Assembly (NCBI GenBank): GCA_050944915.1
Contig: JBMNRY010000068.1
Location: forward strand, 1 to 10,972
Length of the DNA stretch: 10,972 bases
Direction: 5' to 3'
Source: JBMNRY01 sp050944915
GTDB lineage: Bacteria > Bacillota > Limnochordia > JAAZLZ01
Numbering within the stretch: position 1 is the first letter of the stretch; every line of letters starts with the position of its first letter. The position numbers and the translations under genes are program-made. The notes under the pieces were generated by a model that did not search any database, was not told the origin of the DNA, and was given only the letters and a program-made list of their open reading frames with translations. Positions 1-6,477 of this stretch are shown here, one piece after another.

Positions 1-1
1 A

Positions 2-457
2 CCGACTCCTTCCGCCGCGGCGGAATTAGTCATCCCCGATTATGAACAGTGGAAGGGACAGCTTCAGGCCTATCAAGAGCGATTGACCAATTACATGGTC
101 CGGCGGATCAGCGAAGCCCGTCAGGCTGTGGCCGCCTTAGGAGATCGGCCTGTCTTAGCCCGACCCCTAGAGGGGATCGATGGCTACCGACAAGTGCTCG
201 ATGAATTTTTGGGACGGCTGACTATGGCTTGGGAGGTCCGACAGCAAAACCGGCGCCATGGGGTCGGTTTGTTAACGGGTAAATTAGACGCCTTAAGTCC
301 TCTAAAGGTCTTGGCCCGGGGTTACAGCATCACCCGCCGACCTGGGGGAGCTATCTTGCGGTCGGTAGAGGAGATCGAGGCCGGTGAGCAGCTGGAAGTT
401 TTGCTGGTTGACGGCAGTTTAGCCACCGAGGTCCTTAAGGTGGAAAAAGGGGAGTAA
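2..457 (+). CDS. xseA: Exodeoxyribonuclease VII large subunit, C-terminal part (5' truncated by window edge)
   Basis: The reading frame is open from base 2, and the visible 151 residues are the C-terminal third of XseA, the catalytic subunit of exonuclease VII. With XseB it degrades single-stranded DNA in both directions, in the cytoplasm, during repair and recombination. The fragment opens with T-P-S-A-A-A-E-L, the family's TP[ST]AAAE segment at the end of the catalytic domain. A long helical region follows, with many Arg and Gln residues. It closes with the typical tail L-S-P-L-x-V-L-A-R-G-Y-S-I and a short beta segment ending in V-D-G-S-L-A-T-E-V. An ATG at 83 is internal and not a start. 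The stop codon (455-457) follows directly after the GGAG that serves xseB, so the two subunits are probably translationally coupled. Identity is clear; the N-terminal domain lies outside the window. Confidence 0.95.
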   Translation, partial: PTPSAAAELVIPDYEQWKGQLQAYQERLTNYMVRRISEARQAVAALGDRPVLARPLEGIDGYRQVLDEFLGRLTMAWEVRQQNRRHGVGLLTGKLDALSPLKVLARGYSITRRPGGAILRSVEEIEAGEQLEVLLVDGSLATEVLKVEKGE

Positions 458-461
458 GCCG

Positions 462-704
462 TTGGAAGAATTAGATTTTGAAGGGGCTTATGCCCAATTG
501 GAGGAAATCGTCCGGCGCTTAGAAGCCGGAGAAGGAACTCTCGAGGAATCCTTGGCCCTTTTTGAGAAGGGGATTCATCTGGTTCGTTTTTGCAATCGTT
601 ATCTAGATGGGGCCGAGGGACGGATCAAAGTCCTTTTGGAGGGGAATCCTCCCTCCCTAGAGGAGATGGAGGAGTTTTCGGAAAAGAGGGATGCATGTGG
701 GTGA
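462..704 (+). CDS. xseB: Exodeoxyribonuclease VII small subunit
   Basis: This 80-residue protein is the small subunit of exonuclease VII, which binds the helical C-terminal part of XseA and is needed for its activity. The sequence shows the family signature: F-E-x-A-Y-A-Q-L-E-E-I-V-R-R-L-E near the start, then G-T-L-E-E-S-L-A-L-F-E-K-G at residues 25-37, an all-helical, acidic protein. Length matches the usual 60-85 residues. The start is TTG at 462, chosen because AAAGGGGAG (446-454) sits 7 bases upstream and the first residues match the family. The gene begins 4 bases after the xseA stop, and its last 14 bases overlap the start of ispA in another frame, so the xseA-xseB-ispA order points to one transcript. 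Confidence 0.95.
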   Translation: MEELDFEGAYAQLEEIVRRLEAGEGTLEESLALFEKGIHLVRFCNRYLDGAEGRIKVLLEGNPPSLEEMEEFSEKRDACG

Positions 705-1569
705 ACTAAAGGAGTATATGGCCCAGCGGGCCGCTTGGGTGGAAAGGGCCCTAGAGGAGTATCTGCCTGGGGAAGGGACCATGCCCGCCATCATCCATGA
801 AGCTATGCGCTATTCCACCCTCGGAGGCGGCAAGCGGGTCCGGGGTGTGTTAACCATCATGGGGGCTGAAGTCGCGGGGGAAGAGGGGGCTAAAGTTTTG
901 CCCCTAGCCGCGGCGGTGGAAATGATCCATGCCTATTCTTTGGTCCATGATGATCTGCCGTGTATGGATGATGATGATTATCGGCGGGGCAAACTGGCCA
1001 ACCATAAGGTTTTCGGGGAAGCCATGGCCCTTTTGGCCGGTGATGCCTTACTGACCAGGGCCTTTTACGTGCTGACCTTCTTGGAGAACAATCAGGTGGC
1101 TGTGATCAGGGAAGTGGCCGCGGCTTGCGGCAGTGAAGGCTTGATCGGTGGACAAGTGGTCGATCTCCAGTCGGAAGAAAAGGAAGTCGATGGGGCGACC
1201 CTAGATTACATTCATCGTCATAAGACGGGGGATTTGATCACCATCTCCCTCCGGGCCGGTGCCATGGTGGCCGGGGCCGAGGGCCAGTTATTAGATCAGC
1301 TGACTACTTATGGTCGAGAACTAGGCTTGCTGTTCCAGATCACCGACGATATTCTAGATATCGAAGGGGATGCAGCCAAGTTGGGTAAGCCCGTGGGAAG
1401 CGATGCGGGGGCGAAAAAGGCTACTTATCCCCGGGTCCACGGCATGGAGGCCGCAAAGGCTGCCGCCCAGGGCGCGGCCCGGCGGGCTAAAGATGCAATT
1501 GCTAGCCTGGGTGAGCAGGCCTGGGCCTTAAACAGCTTGGTAGATTACATCTTACATAGGGATCATTAG
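691..1569 (+). CDS. ispA: Polyprenyl (farnesyl/geranyl) diphosphate synthase
   Basis: This 292-residue protein is a short-chain trans-prenyl diphosphate synthase. It condenses dimethylallyl or geranyl diphosphate with isopentenyl diphosphate, most likely to farnesyl diphosphate for quinones and the undecaprenyl cell-wall carrier. Visible motifs are G-G-G-K-R-V-R (45-51), which binds isopentenyl diphosphate; the first Asp-rich motif D-D-x4-D (D87, D88, D93); and the second, D-D-I-L-D (219-223). The Asp residues bind magnesium and substrate diphosphate. Length is normal for IspA/FPPS. Chain length cannot be read with certainty, so geranylgeranyl diphosphate is possible. The start is uncertain: ATG 691 has AGAGGG immediately against it, whereas GTG 697 has the same AGAGGG at 6 bases and would give a protein two residues shorter. 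Either start overlaps xseB. The product of dxs, two genes downstream, feeds this enzyme. Confidence 0.95.
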   Translation: MHVGELKEYMAQRAAWVERALEEYLPGEGTMPAIIHEAMRYSTLGGGKRVRGVLTIMGAEVAGEEGAKVLPLAAAVEMIHAYSLVHDDLPCMDDDDYRRGKLANHKVFGEAMALLAGDALLTRAFYVLTFLENNQVAVIREVAAACGSEGLIGGQVVDLQSEEKEVDGATLDYIHRHKTGDLITISLRAGAMVAGAEGQLLDQLTTYGRELGLLFQITDDILDIEGDAAKLGKPVGSDAGAKKATYPRVHGMEAAKAAAQGAARRAKDAIASLGEQAWALNSLVDYILHRDH

Positions 1570-1576
1570 GGGCTAG

Positions 1577-1616
1577 CCAGGTTTGGATGGGGCTTTTGGC
1601 CCTCCTTGCGGCCTGG
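1577..1616 (+). other. Stem-loop just after ispA
   Basis: Eight bases after the ispA stop, CCAGG (1577-1581) can pair with CCTGG (1612-1616). Inside it, GGA-(TG)-GGGC (1585-1593) pairs with GCCC-TCC (1599-1605) around a TTTTG loop. No T-run follows, so it is not a standard intrinsic terminator. It may protect the 3' end of the xseAB-ispA message or mark a processing boundary before the structured RNA. The -35 element of the promoter at 1606-1634 lies in its 3' arm. Confidence 0.45.
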
Positions 1617-1634
1617 TGTGGGTTATGATATAAT
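1606..1634 (+). promoter_or_regulatory. SigA-type promoter with extended -10 for the OLE RNA
   Basis: TTGCGG (1606-1611) and a perfect TATAAT (1629-1634) are separated by 17 bases. TG at 1626-1627, one base before the -10, makes it an extended -10 (TGaTATAAT). The start of transcription should fall at about 1641-1643, just before the first predicted hairpin of the OLE RNA. This would let the RNA and oapA be made independently of xseA-ispA. The match is strong, but no start site is demonstrated. Confidence 0.7.
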
Positions 1635-1640
1635 TCAAAC

Positions 1641-2186
1641 ACAATCTTCGCGTGGGCCGATGCAGTATCCTAGTCGGCACATTTGTCTTTGAAGACGGGC
1701 CTAAAAATCCGTCAAAGGGCACATCGATGAAGTCTCTGGTGGTGGCCGCCGACGCCCAGTGGGGGGCTGCTGCTGGGGGTTAAGGTGGGGGGGCGATCTA
1801 CAAAGGCATGTAGGCGTTGACCCTCTGACCGCGGAGACCCAAGTGCGTGGGGAAGGGCGAAAGCTTAACCTACGGCTTGGGATAGAACCTACACACCGAT
1901 ACACCGCTGTAAACCACAGTACTTAGTGTTGGGTGTAGTGTAGCCTGCCTTGCGTGGGTTGGTGGGAGAGGAGGGAGAAGGGTCAATTACCGGCCGGTTG
2001 TTTACCCTTCGCTTGGACCACTTGAAAACCAATCTGCTAAAGAGGCTAGAAGACAATTTGTGACGTTGAGGAAAACTCCTAGGCTGTCGGTGACGGGTAT
2101 GCTGGGGATTGCGGTGTGGACTAAGTGGTGATCCAGCTCTGCCTTTGGTGACAGGGCAGGCGGGCACTAAAGGGGAAACCGCCAGG
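1641..2186 (+). ncRNA. ole: OLE RNA (Ornate, Large, Extremophilic)
   Basis: This is a roughly 545-base structured RNA between ispA and a membrane protein gene upstream of dxs, the known location of OLE RNA. The strand has no credible protein gene but many complementary segments: 1656-1660/1674-1678; 1687-1690 plus 1694-1698 with 1709-1717; 1778-1784/1864-1870 (GGTTAAG/CTTAACC); 1798-1802/1809-1813; 1889-1894 plus 1900-1905 with 1932-1943 (12 pairs, 5-base bulge); 1907-1910/1916-1919; 1977-1983/2004-2010; the long-range 2017-2023/2123-2129 (ACCACTT/AAGTGGT); 2140-2145/2153-2158; and 2159-2163/2179-2183. Known biology: OLE RNA forms a membrane ribonucleoprotein with OapA, and with OapB and OapC encoded elsewhere, and is linked to ethanol, cold and magnesium stress responses. 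Its biochemical activity is not settled. Ends are estimated from the promoter and the last hairpin. It appears somewhat shorter than the roughly 600 bases I recall as typical. The class call rests on position, partner gene, size and fold, not on an alignment. Confidence 0.88.
2159..2186 (+). promoter_or_regulatory. Terminal OLE hairpin containing the oapA ribosome binding site
   Basis: GGCGG (2159-2163) pairs with CCGCC (2179-2183) around a 15-base loop. The only good Shine-Dalgarno candidate for oapA, AAAGGGG (2169-2175), lies in that loop, 11 bases before ATG 2187. The 3' end of the structured RNA and the translation signal of its protein partner therefore overlap. Folding, protein binding or cleavage here could affect oapA translation. 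The pairing is seen in the sequence; the control is inferred. Confidence 0.55.
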
Positions 2187-2912
2187 ATGGTAACATCTTC
2201 GGAACGCCCGCGGGAAAACCTGCTGGACCTTAAGCCACAATCTTTACTCAGCGTATTATCGGCCCACCGGATTTACATATGGGCGGTGCATCTATTGTCT
2301 CGGAATAACGGAGAAAAAAATCCTGCACGTCACTTCTTAACTGTTGCTTTGGCAACCTTTTTTTTATCTGTCACCTTCTCTTTGGGTAGCCAAACCCTCC
2401 TTGGTTTTCTCACCCTGGGACCAGCCCTCATCCTTCTTTTAGTCATCGTTTTCATCGGCATCATCTTTGATATTATCGGAGTCGCCATCACCGCGGCCCG
2501 GGAAGAACCCTTCCATGCCATGGCTACCGACCGGGTGCCGGGAGCCCAACAGGCCATTAGGCTGATTAAACAGGCCGACAAAGTGGCATCCTTTGCATTA
2601 GATATCGTCGGTGATGTGGCGGGAACCCTAAGCGGCGCCATCGCCGCAGCTATCGTGGTGCGGATTTCAGTCCTCACACCCTCTTTGAGTGAGACCCTTT
2701 TATCGACGGTGGTGGTCGCTTTAATCGCCTCCCTGATGGTGACGGGAAAGGCTGTAGGTAAAGGCTTTGCCCTCTCCCAAGGGACCAAGATCATCGCCTG
2801 GACGGGAAAGTTATTGTATTATTGGGAAAAAATGACCGGTATTGTCCTCTTCGCCAATGCCGGTGATAAGAAGCGTCGGAAGAGATCAGGCCAAGGGAAA
2901 CGGAGCGATTAG
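2187..2912 (+). CDS. oapA: OLE-associated protein A, OapA-like integral membrane protein
   Basis: This 241-residue protein has four hydrophobic spans, at about residues 51-68, 78-102, 146-162 and 172-187. It ends in a strongly basic tail, K-K-R-R-K-R at 228-233. Between spans 2 and 3 lies the conserved-looking block R-L-I-K-Q-A-D-K-V-A-S-F-A-L-D-I-V-G-D, including D139-x3-D143, the type of D-x3-D motif I recall from OapA. Position directly after the structured RNA and before dxs agrees with OapA, which binds OLE RNA and holds it at the membrane; a transport role has been suggested but not proven. ATG 2187 is chosen because AAAGGGG lies upstream and the frame before it would read back through the RNA. 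The protein is longer than the roughly 21 kDa I recall for the Bacillus halodurans protein, because of an N-terminal extension of about 45 residues and the basic tail. The stop is one base from the dxs start. Confidence 0.85.
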   Translation: MVTSSERPRENLLDLKPQSLLSVLSAHRIYIWAVHLLSRNNGEKNPARHFLTVALATFFLSVTFSLGSQTLLGFLTLGPALILLLVIVFIGIIFDIIGVAITAAREEPFHAMATDRVPGAQQAIRLIKQADKVASFALDIVGDVAGTLSGAIAAAIVVRISVLTPSLSETLLSTVVVALIASLMVTGKAVGKGFALSQGTKIIAWTGKLLYYWEKMTGIVLFANAGDKKRRKRSGQGKRSD

Positions 2913-2913
2913 T

Positions 2914-4731
2914 TTGCCGCGTATTCTCCATCGGATTAATCATCCCCAGGATTTACGGCCCCTGAGCATGACGGAACTGGAGGTCTTAGCCCAGGAGATC
3001 CGGGAGGTCATCATCGCCACCGTCGATAGCTGTGGGGGCCATTTGGCCGCCAATTTAGGGGTGGTAGAGCTGACCTTAGCCCTCCATCGGGTCCTGGAAT
3101 CACCCCGGGATAAGTTGATCTGGGATGTGGGCCACCAATCCTATGCCCATAAACTGATTACCGGTCGGCGGGAGCGGTTTTCCACCCTTCGCCAGTACGG
3201 CGGGATCAGCGGTTTTCCCCGGCGGGAGGAAAGCGAACACGATCCCTTTGGTACCGGCCATAGTTCAACTTCCATTTCCGCGGCCTTAGGTTTGGCCCAA
3301 GCCCGGGATCGACGGGGGGAGGACTATCGGGTGGTAGCCGTCATCGGCGATGGTTCCCTCACGGGAGGCATGGCCTTAGAGGCCCTTAACCATGCGGGAA
3401 GCCTCGGAACCGATCTTCTAGTTCTCCTCAATGATAATGAAATGTCCATCGCGGAAAATGTGGGGGCCATCTCCCGGTATTTAAGCCGCATGCGCCTCGA
3501 TCCCACCTTAAGCAAAGCCCGGGAAGAATTGGAAAGATTACTGGCCAGTTTACCGGCCTTCGGCGGTTTTTTCAGCCGGAGCCTCGATCGATTAAAGGAT
3601 AGCCTCAAACAGGCCTTCGTGCCGGGGATGTTTTTCGAAGAGCTAGGTTTTTCCTATTTTGGACCTATCGATGGCCATAATTTACGGGCCCTAGAGGGCA
3701 GCCTCCGGGATGCTTTCGCCCGCAAGGGCCCTGTTTTGTTACATGTCCTGACCAAGAAAGGCAAAGGTTACCGACCGGCCGAGGCCGATCCGGAGAAATA
3801 TCATGGGGTAGCACCGGGAGGTTCCTCAGGAGGAGAAGGCACAACAGGGGCCCAAATTCTCGGTCGTACCTTAGGCCAACTGGCGGCCGAAAATGACCAG
3901 TTGGTGGCCATCACCGCGGCCATGCCCGAAGGTACGGGATTGAGCATCCTTCGGGAAGCTTATCCCGATCGGGTTTATGATGTGGGGATCGCCGAACAAC
4001 ACGCGTTGACCTTGGCCGCCGGGATGGCCGCCGGCGGTTTACGTCCTGTGGTAGCTGTTTATGCCAGCTTCTTACAACGGGCCATCGATCAGCTCATCCA
4101 CGATATTTGCCTGCAAAATCTACCTGTGGTCATAGCCATCGATCGGGCTGGTTTAGTAGGGGAAGATGGTCCAACCCACCATGGAATCCTGGATTTACCC
4201 CTCCTTTTGCCCATCCCCAATTTGACCATTTTAGCCCCCAAGGATGGGATGGAATTGGAGGCTATGTTACGCTGGGCCTTTGAACAATCGGGTCCCGTGG
4301 CTATTCGCTATCCGCGGGGGGTACTAAAACCCCTTGGTCCCTGTTCGCCCTTGGAGTTGGGTCGGGGAGAAGTATTGCGGATTGGCGAGGATGTGACCCT
4401 CCTGGCGGTAGGATCCATGGTTCGACCTGCCCTCGAGGCAGCCTCCATCTTAGAAGGAGAAGGTTTACAGGTCGGGGTGCTCAACACCCGGTTTTTGAAA
4501 CCCTTTTATCGGGATCAGTTAGAATCCCTTTCCTCCCGGCTATTGGTAACGGTGGAAGAAAACAGTCTCAGCGGTGGTTTTGGCCCTGCCTTAGGTACAG
4601 GTATAGGCCATATTGGCCTACCCGATAGGTTCATCGAACAAGGTCCCCGGGAGTTGTTGTGGGCTAAATATGGGCTCGATGCCCAAGGGATCGCGGCCTA
4701 TGTGCGTCAGGTCTTGGGAAGGAGGGGTTAG
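2914..4731 (+). CDS. dxs: 1-deoxy-D-xylulose-5-phosphate synthase
   Basis: This 605-residue thiamine diphosphate enzyme joins pyruvate and glyceraldehyde 3-phosphate into 1-deoxyxylulose 5-phosphate, the entry step of the MEP isoprenoid pathway; the product also feeds thiamine and pyridoxal synthesis. Motifs: G-H-Q-S-Y-A-H-K (73-80), thiamine- and phosphate-contacting His residues; G-D-G-S-L-T-G-G (145-152) with N174 downstream, the GDG...N cofactor and magnesium motif; K-G-K-G-Y; and A-E-Q-H (E361), the catalytic Glu of the pyrimidine domain. A C-terminal transketolase domain follows. Length is near the usual 620. The start is TTG 2914, because GGAG (2902-2905) is 8 bases upstream and the residues L-H-R-I-N-H-P-Q-D-L-R-P-L fit the family N-terminus. 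An in-frame ATG at 2842 would overlap oapA by 71 bases. The gene follows the oapA stop by one base. Confidence 0.96.
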   Translation: MPRILHRINHPQDLRPLSMTELEVLAQEIREVIIATVDSCGGHLAANLGVVELTLALHRVLESPRDKLIWDVGHQSYAHKLITGRRERFSTLRQYGGISGFPRREESEHDPFGTGHSSTSISAALGLAQARDRRGEDYRVVAVIGDGSLTGGMALEALNHAGSLGTDLLVLLNDNEMSIAENVGAISRYLSRMRLDPTLSKAREELERLLASLPAFGGFFSRSLDRLKDSLKQAFVPGMFFEELGFSYFGPIDGHNLRALEGSLRDAFARKGPVLLHVLTKKGKGYRPAEADPEKYHGVAPGGSSGGEGTTGAQILGRTLGQLAAENDQLVAITAAMPEGTGLSILREAYPDRVYDVGIAEQHALTLAAGMAAGGLRPVVAVYASFLQRAIDQLIHDICLQNLPVVIAIDRAGLVGEDGPTHHGILDLPLLLPIPNLTILAPKDGMELEAMLRWAFEQSGPVAIRYPRGVLKPLGPCSPLELGRGEVLRIGEDVTLLAVGSMVRPALEAASILEGEGLQVGVLNTRFLKPFYRDQLESLSSRLLVTVEENSLSGGFGPALGTGIGHIGLPDRFIEQGPRELLWAKYGLDAQGIAAYVRQVLGRRG

Positions 4732-4732
4732 C

Positions 4733-5536
4733 TTGGCTAAGATCCGCCTCGATCAGCTCTTGGTTCAGCAGGGTTTAGCCCCTAGTCGGGCCCGAGCCCA
4801 AGGGATGATCATGGCCGGGGAAGTCATGGTCGATGGTCAAAGGATCACCAAGGCAGGGGCTAAGTATGAACAGGATGTAGAAATTATCCTCCAGGGTCAA
4901 GATCTACCCTTCGTCAGCCGGGGTGGGCTGAAGTTGGCCAAGGCCTTAGATGAGTTTGCCATCGATGTGCAGGATAAGATCGTCCTCGATATCGGTGCCT
5001 CTACCGGGGGGTTTACCGATTGTCTTCTCCAGCGGGGGGCCAAGCAGGTCTATGCCGTCGATGTGGGCTACGGTCAGCTGGCTTGGAAGCTGCGGTGTGA
5101 CCCTCGGGTGGTAGTCATGGAACGAACGAACATCCGTTATTTGGAAGCCGACCAATTAGATCCGAAACCCCATCTGGCCACCATCGATGTTTCCTTTATT
5201 TCCATCACCAAGTTCTTGGAGCGGCTCAGTTCTTTGTTAAGACCCCAGGGGAGTATTGTGGCTTTAATCAAACCCCAATTTGAAGCGGGTAGGGAATTGG
5301 TGGGCAAAAAAGGGGTCGTCCGGGATCGGGAAGTCCATGAGAAGGTCTTAACCCATTTGATGTTGGCTGCCCAGGAGCATGGGTGGTCGACGGTGAATTT
5401 AACATATTCGCCTATTACGGGGCCCGAGGGAAATATTGAATTTTTGATCCATTGGCAGCAGGGTAAAGTCCCTTGGGAAGGTCCTGTAGCCCCGGTGGTA
5501 GCTGCGGCCCATGAAGCCTTGGTAAAAGGAGAATAA
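4733..5536 (+). CDS. tlyA: TlyA family rRNA 2'-O-methyltransferase (hemolysin A family)
   Basis: This 267-residue protein has an N-terminal S4 RNA-binding domain (about residues 4-50, R-L-D-Q-L-L-V-x-x-G-L-A-x-S-R-A) and a FtsJ/RrmJ-type methyltransferase domain from about residue 60. The SAM-binding motif is D-I-G-A-S-T-G-G-F-T-D (86-96). Candidates for the K-D-K-E active site are K67 (S-R-G-G-L-K), D152 (I-D-V-S-F), K180 (L-I-K-P-Q-F-E) and E184. TlyA proteins methylate ribose in 16S and/or 23S rRNA; which site is used here cannot be told. The old haemolysin name is not supported as a function. The start is TTG 4733, with AAGGAGG (4719-4725) 7 bases upstream. A longer frame from ATG 4613 would lie inside dxs and lacks a ribosome binding site. 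It begins one base after the dxs stop. Confidence 0.94.
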   Translation: MAKIRLDQLLVQQGLAPSRARAQGMIMAGEVMVDGQRITKAGAKYEQDVEIILQGQDLPFVSRGGLKLAKALDEFAIDVQDKIVLDIGASTGGFTDCLLQRGAKQVYAVDVGYGQLAWKLRCDPRVVVMERTNIRYLEADQLDPKPHLATIDVSFISITKFLERLSSLLRPQGSIVALIKPQFEAGRELVGKKGVVRDREVHEKVLTHLMLAAQEHGWSTVNLTYSPITGPEGNIEFLIHWQQGKVPWEGPVAPVVAAAHEALVKGE

Positions 5537-5579
5537 ATGGCAGGTGACGAACTTATTTGGTTAGAAAGGAGGGATCGGT

Positions 5580-6440
5580 ATGCGTTATGTCGGTTTGATC
5601 CCTCATTTAGATAAAGAGGCGGCCATCGAGGCGGCCCGGATCCTGTTGGGATTGTTGGCCAAGTACGATCTGGAAATCTTCCTACCCCAGGAAGCCGCCA
5701 ATTTGGTCCCCGGTCCCGTCCACTACTGTGCCTACGATCGGCTGACCAGGGATATGGATTTATTGTTCGTTTTAGGGGGCGATGGGACCCTGCTCCAGAC
5801 GGCCCGGCGGATCGCCGGCAGTGGGATCCCCATCTTGGGAATCAATGTGGGCCACCTTGGTTTCTTGACAGAATTGGAACCTTCGGAGCTGGCTCAAGGG
5901 GTAGAACTCCTCTTCAACGGTGCTTACCATGTGGAAGAGCGGATGATGCTCAAAGCTGAAGTATACCGGGAGGAAAAATTGTTAGGCTCCTATTTGGCCC
6001 TCAACGATGCCGTGGTCACCAGGGGTCCAGTGGCCCGGATCATTAATCTGGAGACCAGGGTCAATGAGCAGCTCATTGGCAATTTCGCCGCCGATGGGAT
6101 TATCGTCTCTACCCCAACGGGATCGACGGCCTATAATCTTTCCGCCGGGGGACCGGTAGTCCATCCCTTGGCCAAGAATTTGATTATTACCCCCATTTGT
6201 CCCCATACCTTGTCGGTGACCCGTTCGGTATTGACCTTGCCGGAGGAGGAGATCCGCATCAGGGTGCAGGCGGTCCATACCGATACGGTGTTAACCGTCG
6301 ATGGCCGTTTGGAAACCTTTCTGAAATCCGATGATGTGATCCATATTTCCCAGGCCGAGGAAAAAACCCGCCTGGTGCGGGTGTTGGGCCGGGGGTTTTA
6401 CGAGGTATTGAGGAATCGATTGGCCCATCCAGAGGTTTAA
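5580..6440 (+). CDS. nadK: NAD kinase
   Basis: This 286-residue enzyme phosphorylates NAD to NADP, the only known route to NADP. The catalytic G-G-D-G-T motif is at 66-70, with the key Asp at 68. L-N-D (141-143) represents the NE/D substrate motif. T-P-T-G-S-T-A-Y-N-L-S-A-G-G-P (178-192) is the glycine-rich conserved region of the C-terminal beta domain. Length matches bacterial NadK. ATG 5580 has a very good ribosome binding site, AAAGGAGGG (5565-5573), 6 bases away. A 43-base gap separates it from tlyA, without a terminator. The tlyA-nadK-argR-recN order is common in Firmicutes; nadK probably shares the message. Confidence 0.95.
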   Translation: MRYVGLIPHLDKEAAIEAARILLGLLAKYDLEIFLPQEAANLVPGPVHYCAYDRLTRDMDLLFVLGGDGTLLQTARRIAGSGIPILGINVGHLGFLTELEPSELAQGVELLFNGAYHVEERMMLKAEVYREEKLLGSYLALNDAVVTRGPVARIINLETRVNEQLIGNFAADGIIVSTPTGSTAYNLSAGGPVVHPLAKNLIITPICPHTLSVTRSVLTLPEEEIRIRVQAVHTDTVLTVDGRLETFLKSDDVIHISQAEEKTRLVRVLGRGFYEVLRNRLAHPEV

Positions 6441-6443
6441 GGG

Positions 6444-6477
6444 AAGGAGAGGAAGGCGGCTTTGCCGCCGGAAATAG
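6444..6477 (+). promoter_or_regulatory. Displaced argR Shine-Dalgarno with a hairpin between it and the start codon
   Basis: The purine run AAGGAGAGG (6444-6452) lies 25 bases before the argR ATG, too far for normal initiation. Between them GGCGGC (6455-6460) and GCCGCC (6464-6469) form a six-pair GC hairpin with a TTT loop. Leaving the hairpin out, the spacing is about 10 bases, which is normal. Only a weak GGA (6470-6472) lies nearer the ATG. The in-frame TAG at 6475-6477 rules out a longer protein. Confidence 0.6.

Noticed and set aside
1571..1640. Intrinsic terminator after ispA.
   Set aside because: The hairpin at 1577-1616 is good but is followed by TTGCGG-type sequence rather than a T-run, so it is listed only as a stem-loop.
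1701..2167. Two open frames on the minus strand (1701-1904 and 1889-2167).
   Set aside because: Both have low-complexity Pro/Arg/Ser-rich translations with no recognisable domain, and they overlie the structured RNA; they are by-products of its G-rich composition.
2109..2186. Upstream extension of oapA to ATG 2109.
   Set aside because: The extra 26 residues would be encoded by the paired 3' part of OLE RNA and have no good ribosome binding site; ATG 2187 has AAAGGGG upstream.
2842..2913. ATG 2842 as the dxs start.
   Set aside because: It would overlap oapA by 71 bases and add 24 residues not seen in the family; TTG 2914 has GGAG at 8 bases and the expected N-terminus.
4613..4732. ATG 4613 as the tlyA start.
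   Set aside because: It lies inside the C-terminal domain of dxs and would add 40 unrelated residues before the S4 domain; TTG 4733 has a near-perfect ribosome binding site.
5537..5617. Small frame of about 25 codons beginning at ATG 5537, right after the tlyA stop.
   Set aside because: It has only a weak upstream purine run (AAAAGGAG at 5524-5531), overlaps nadK out of frame and resembles nothing known.
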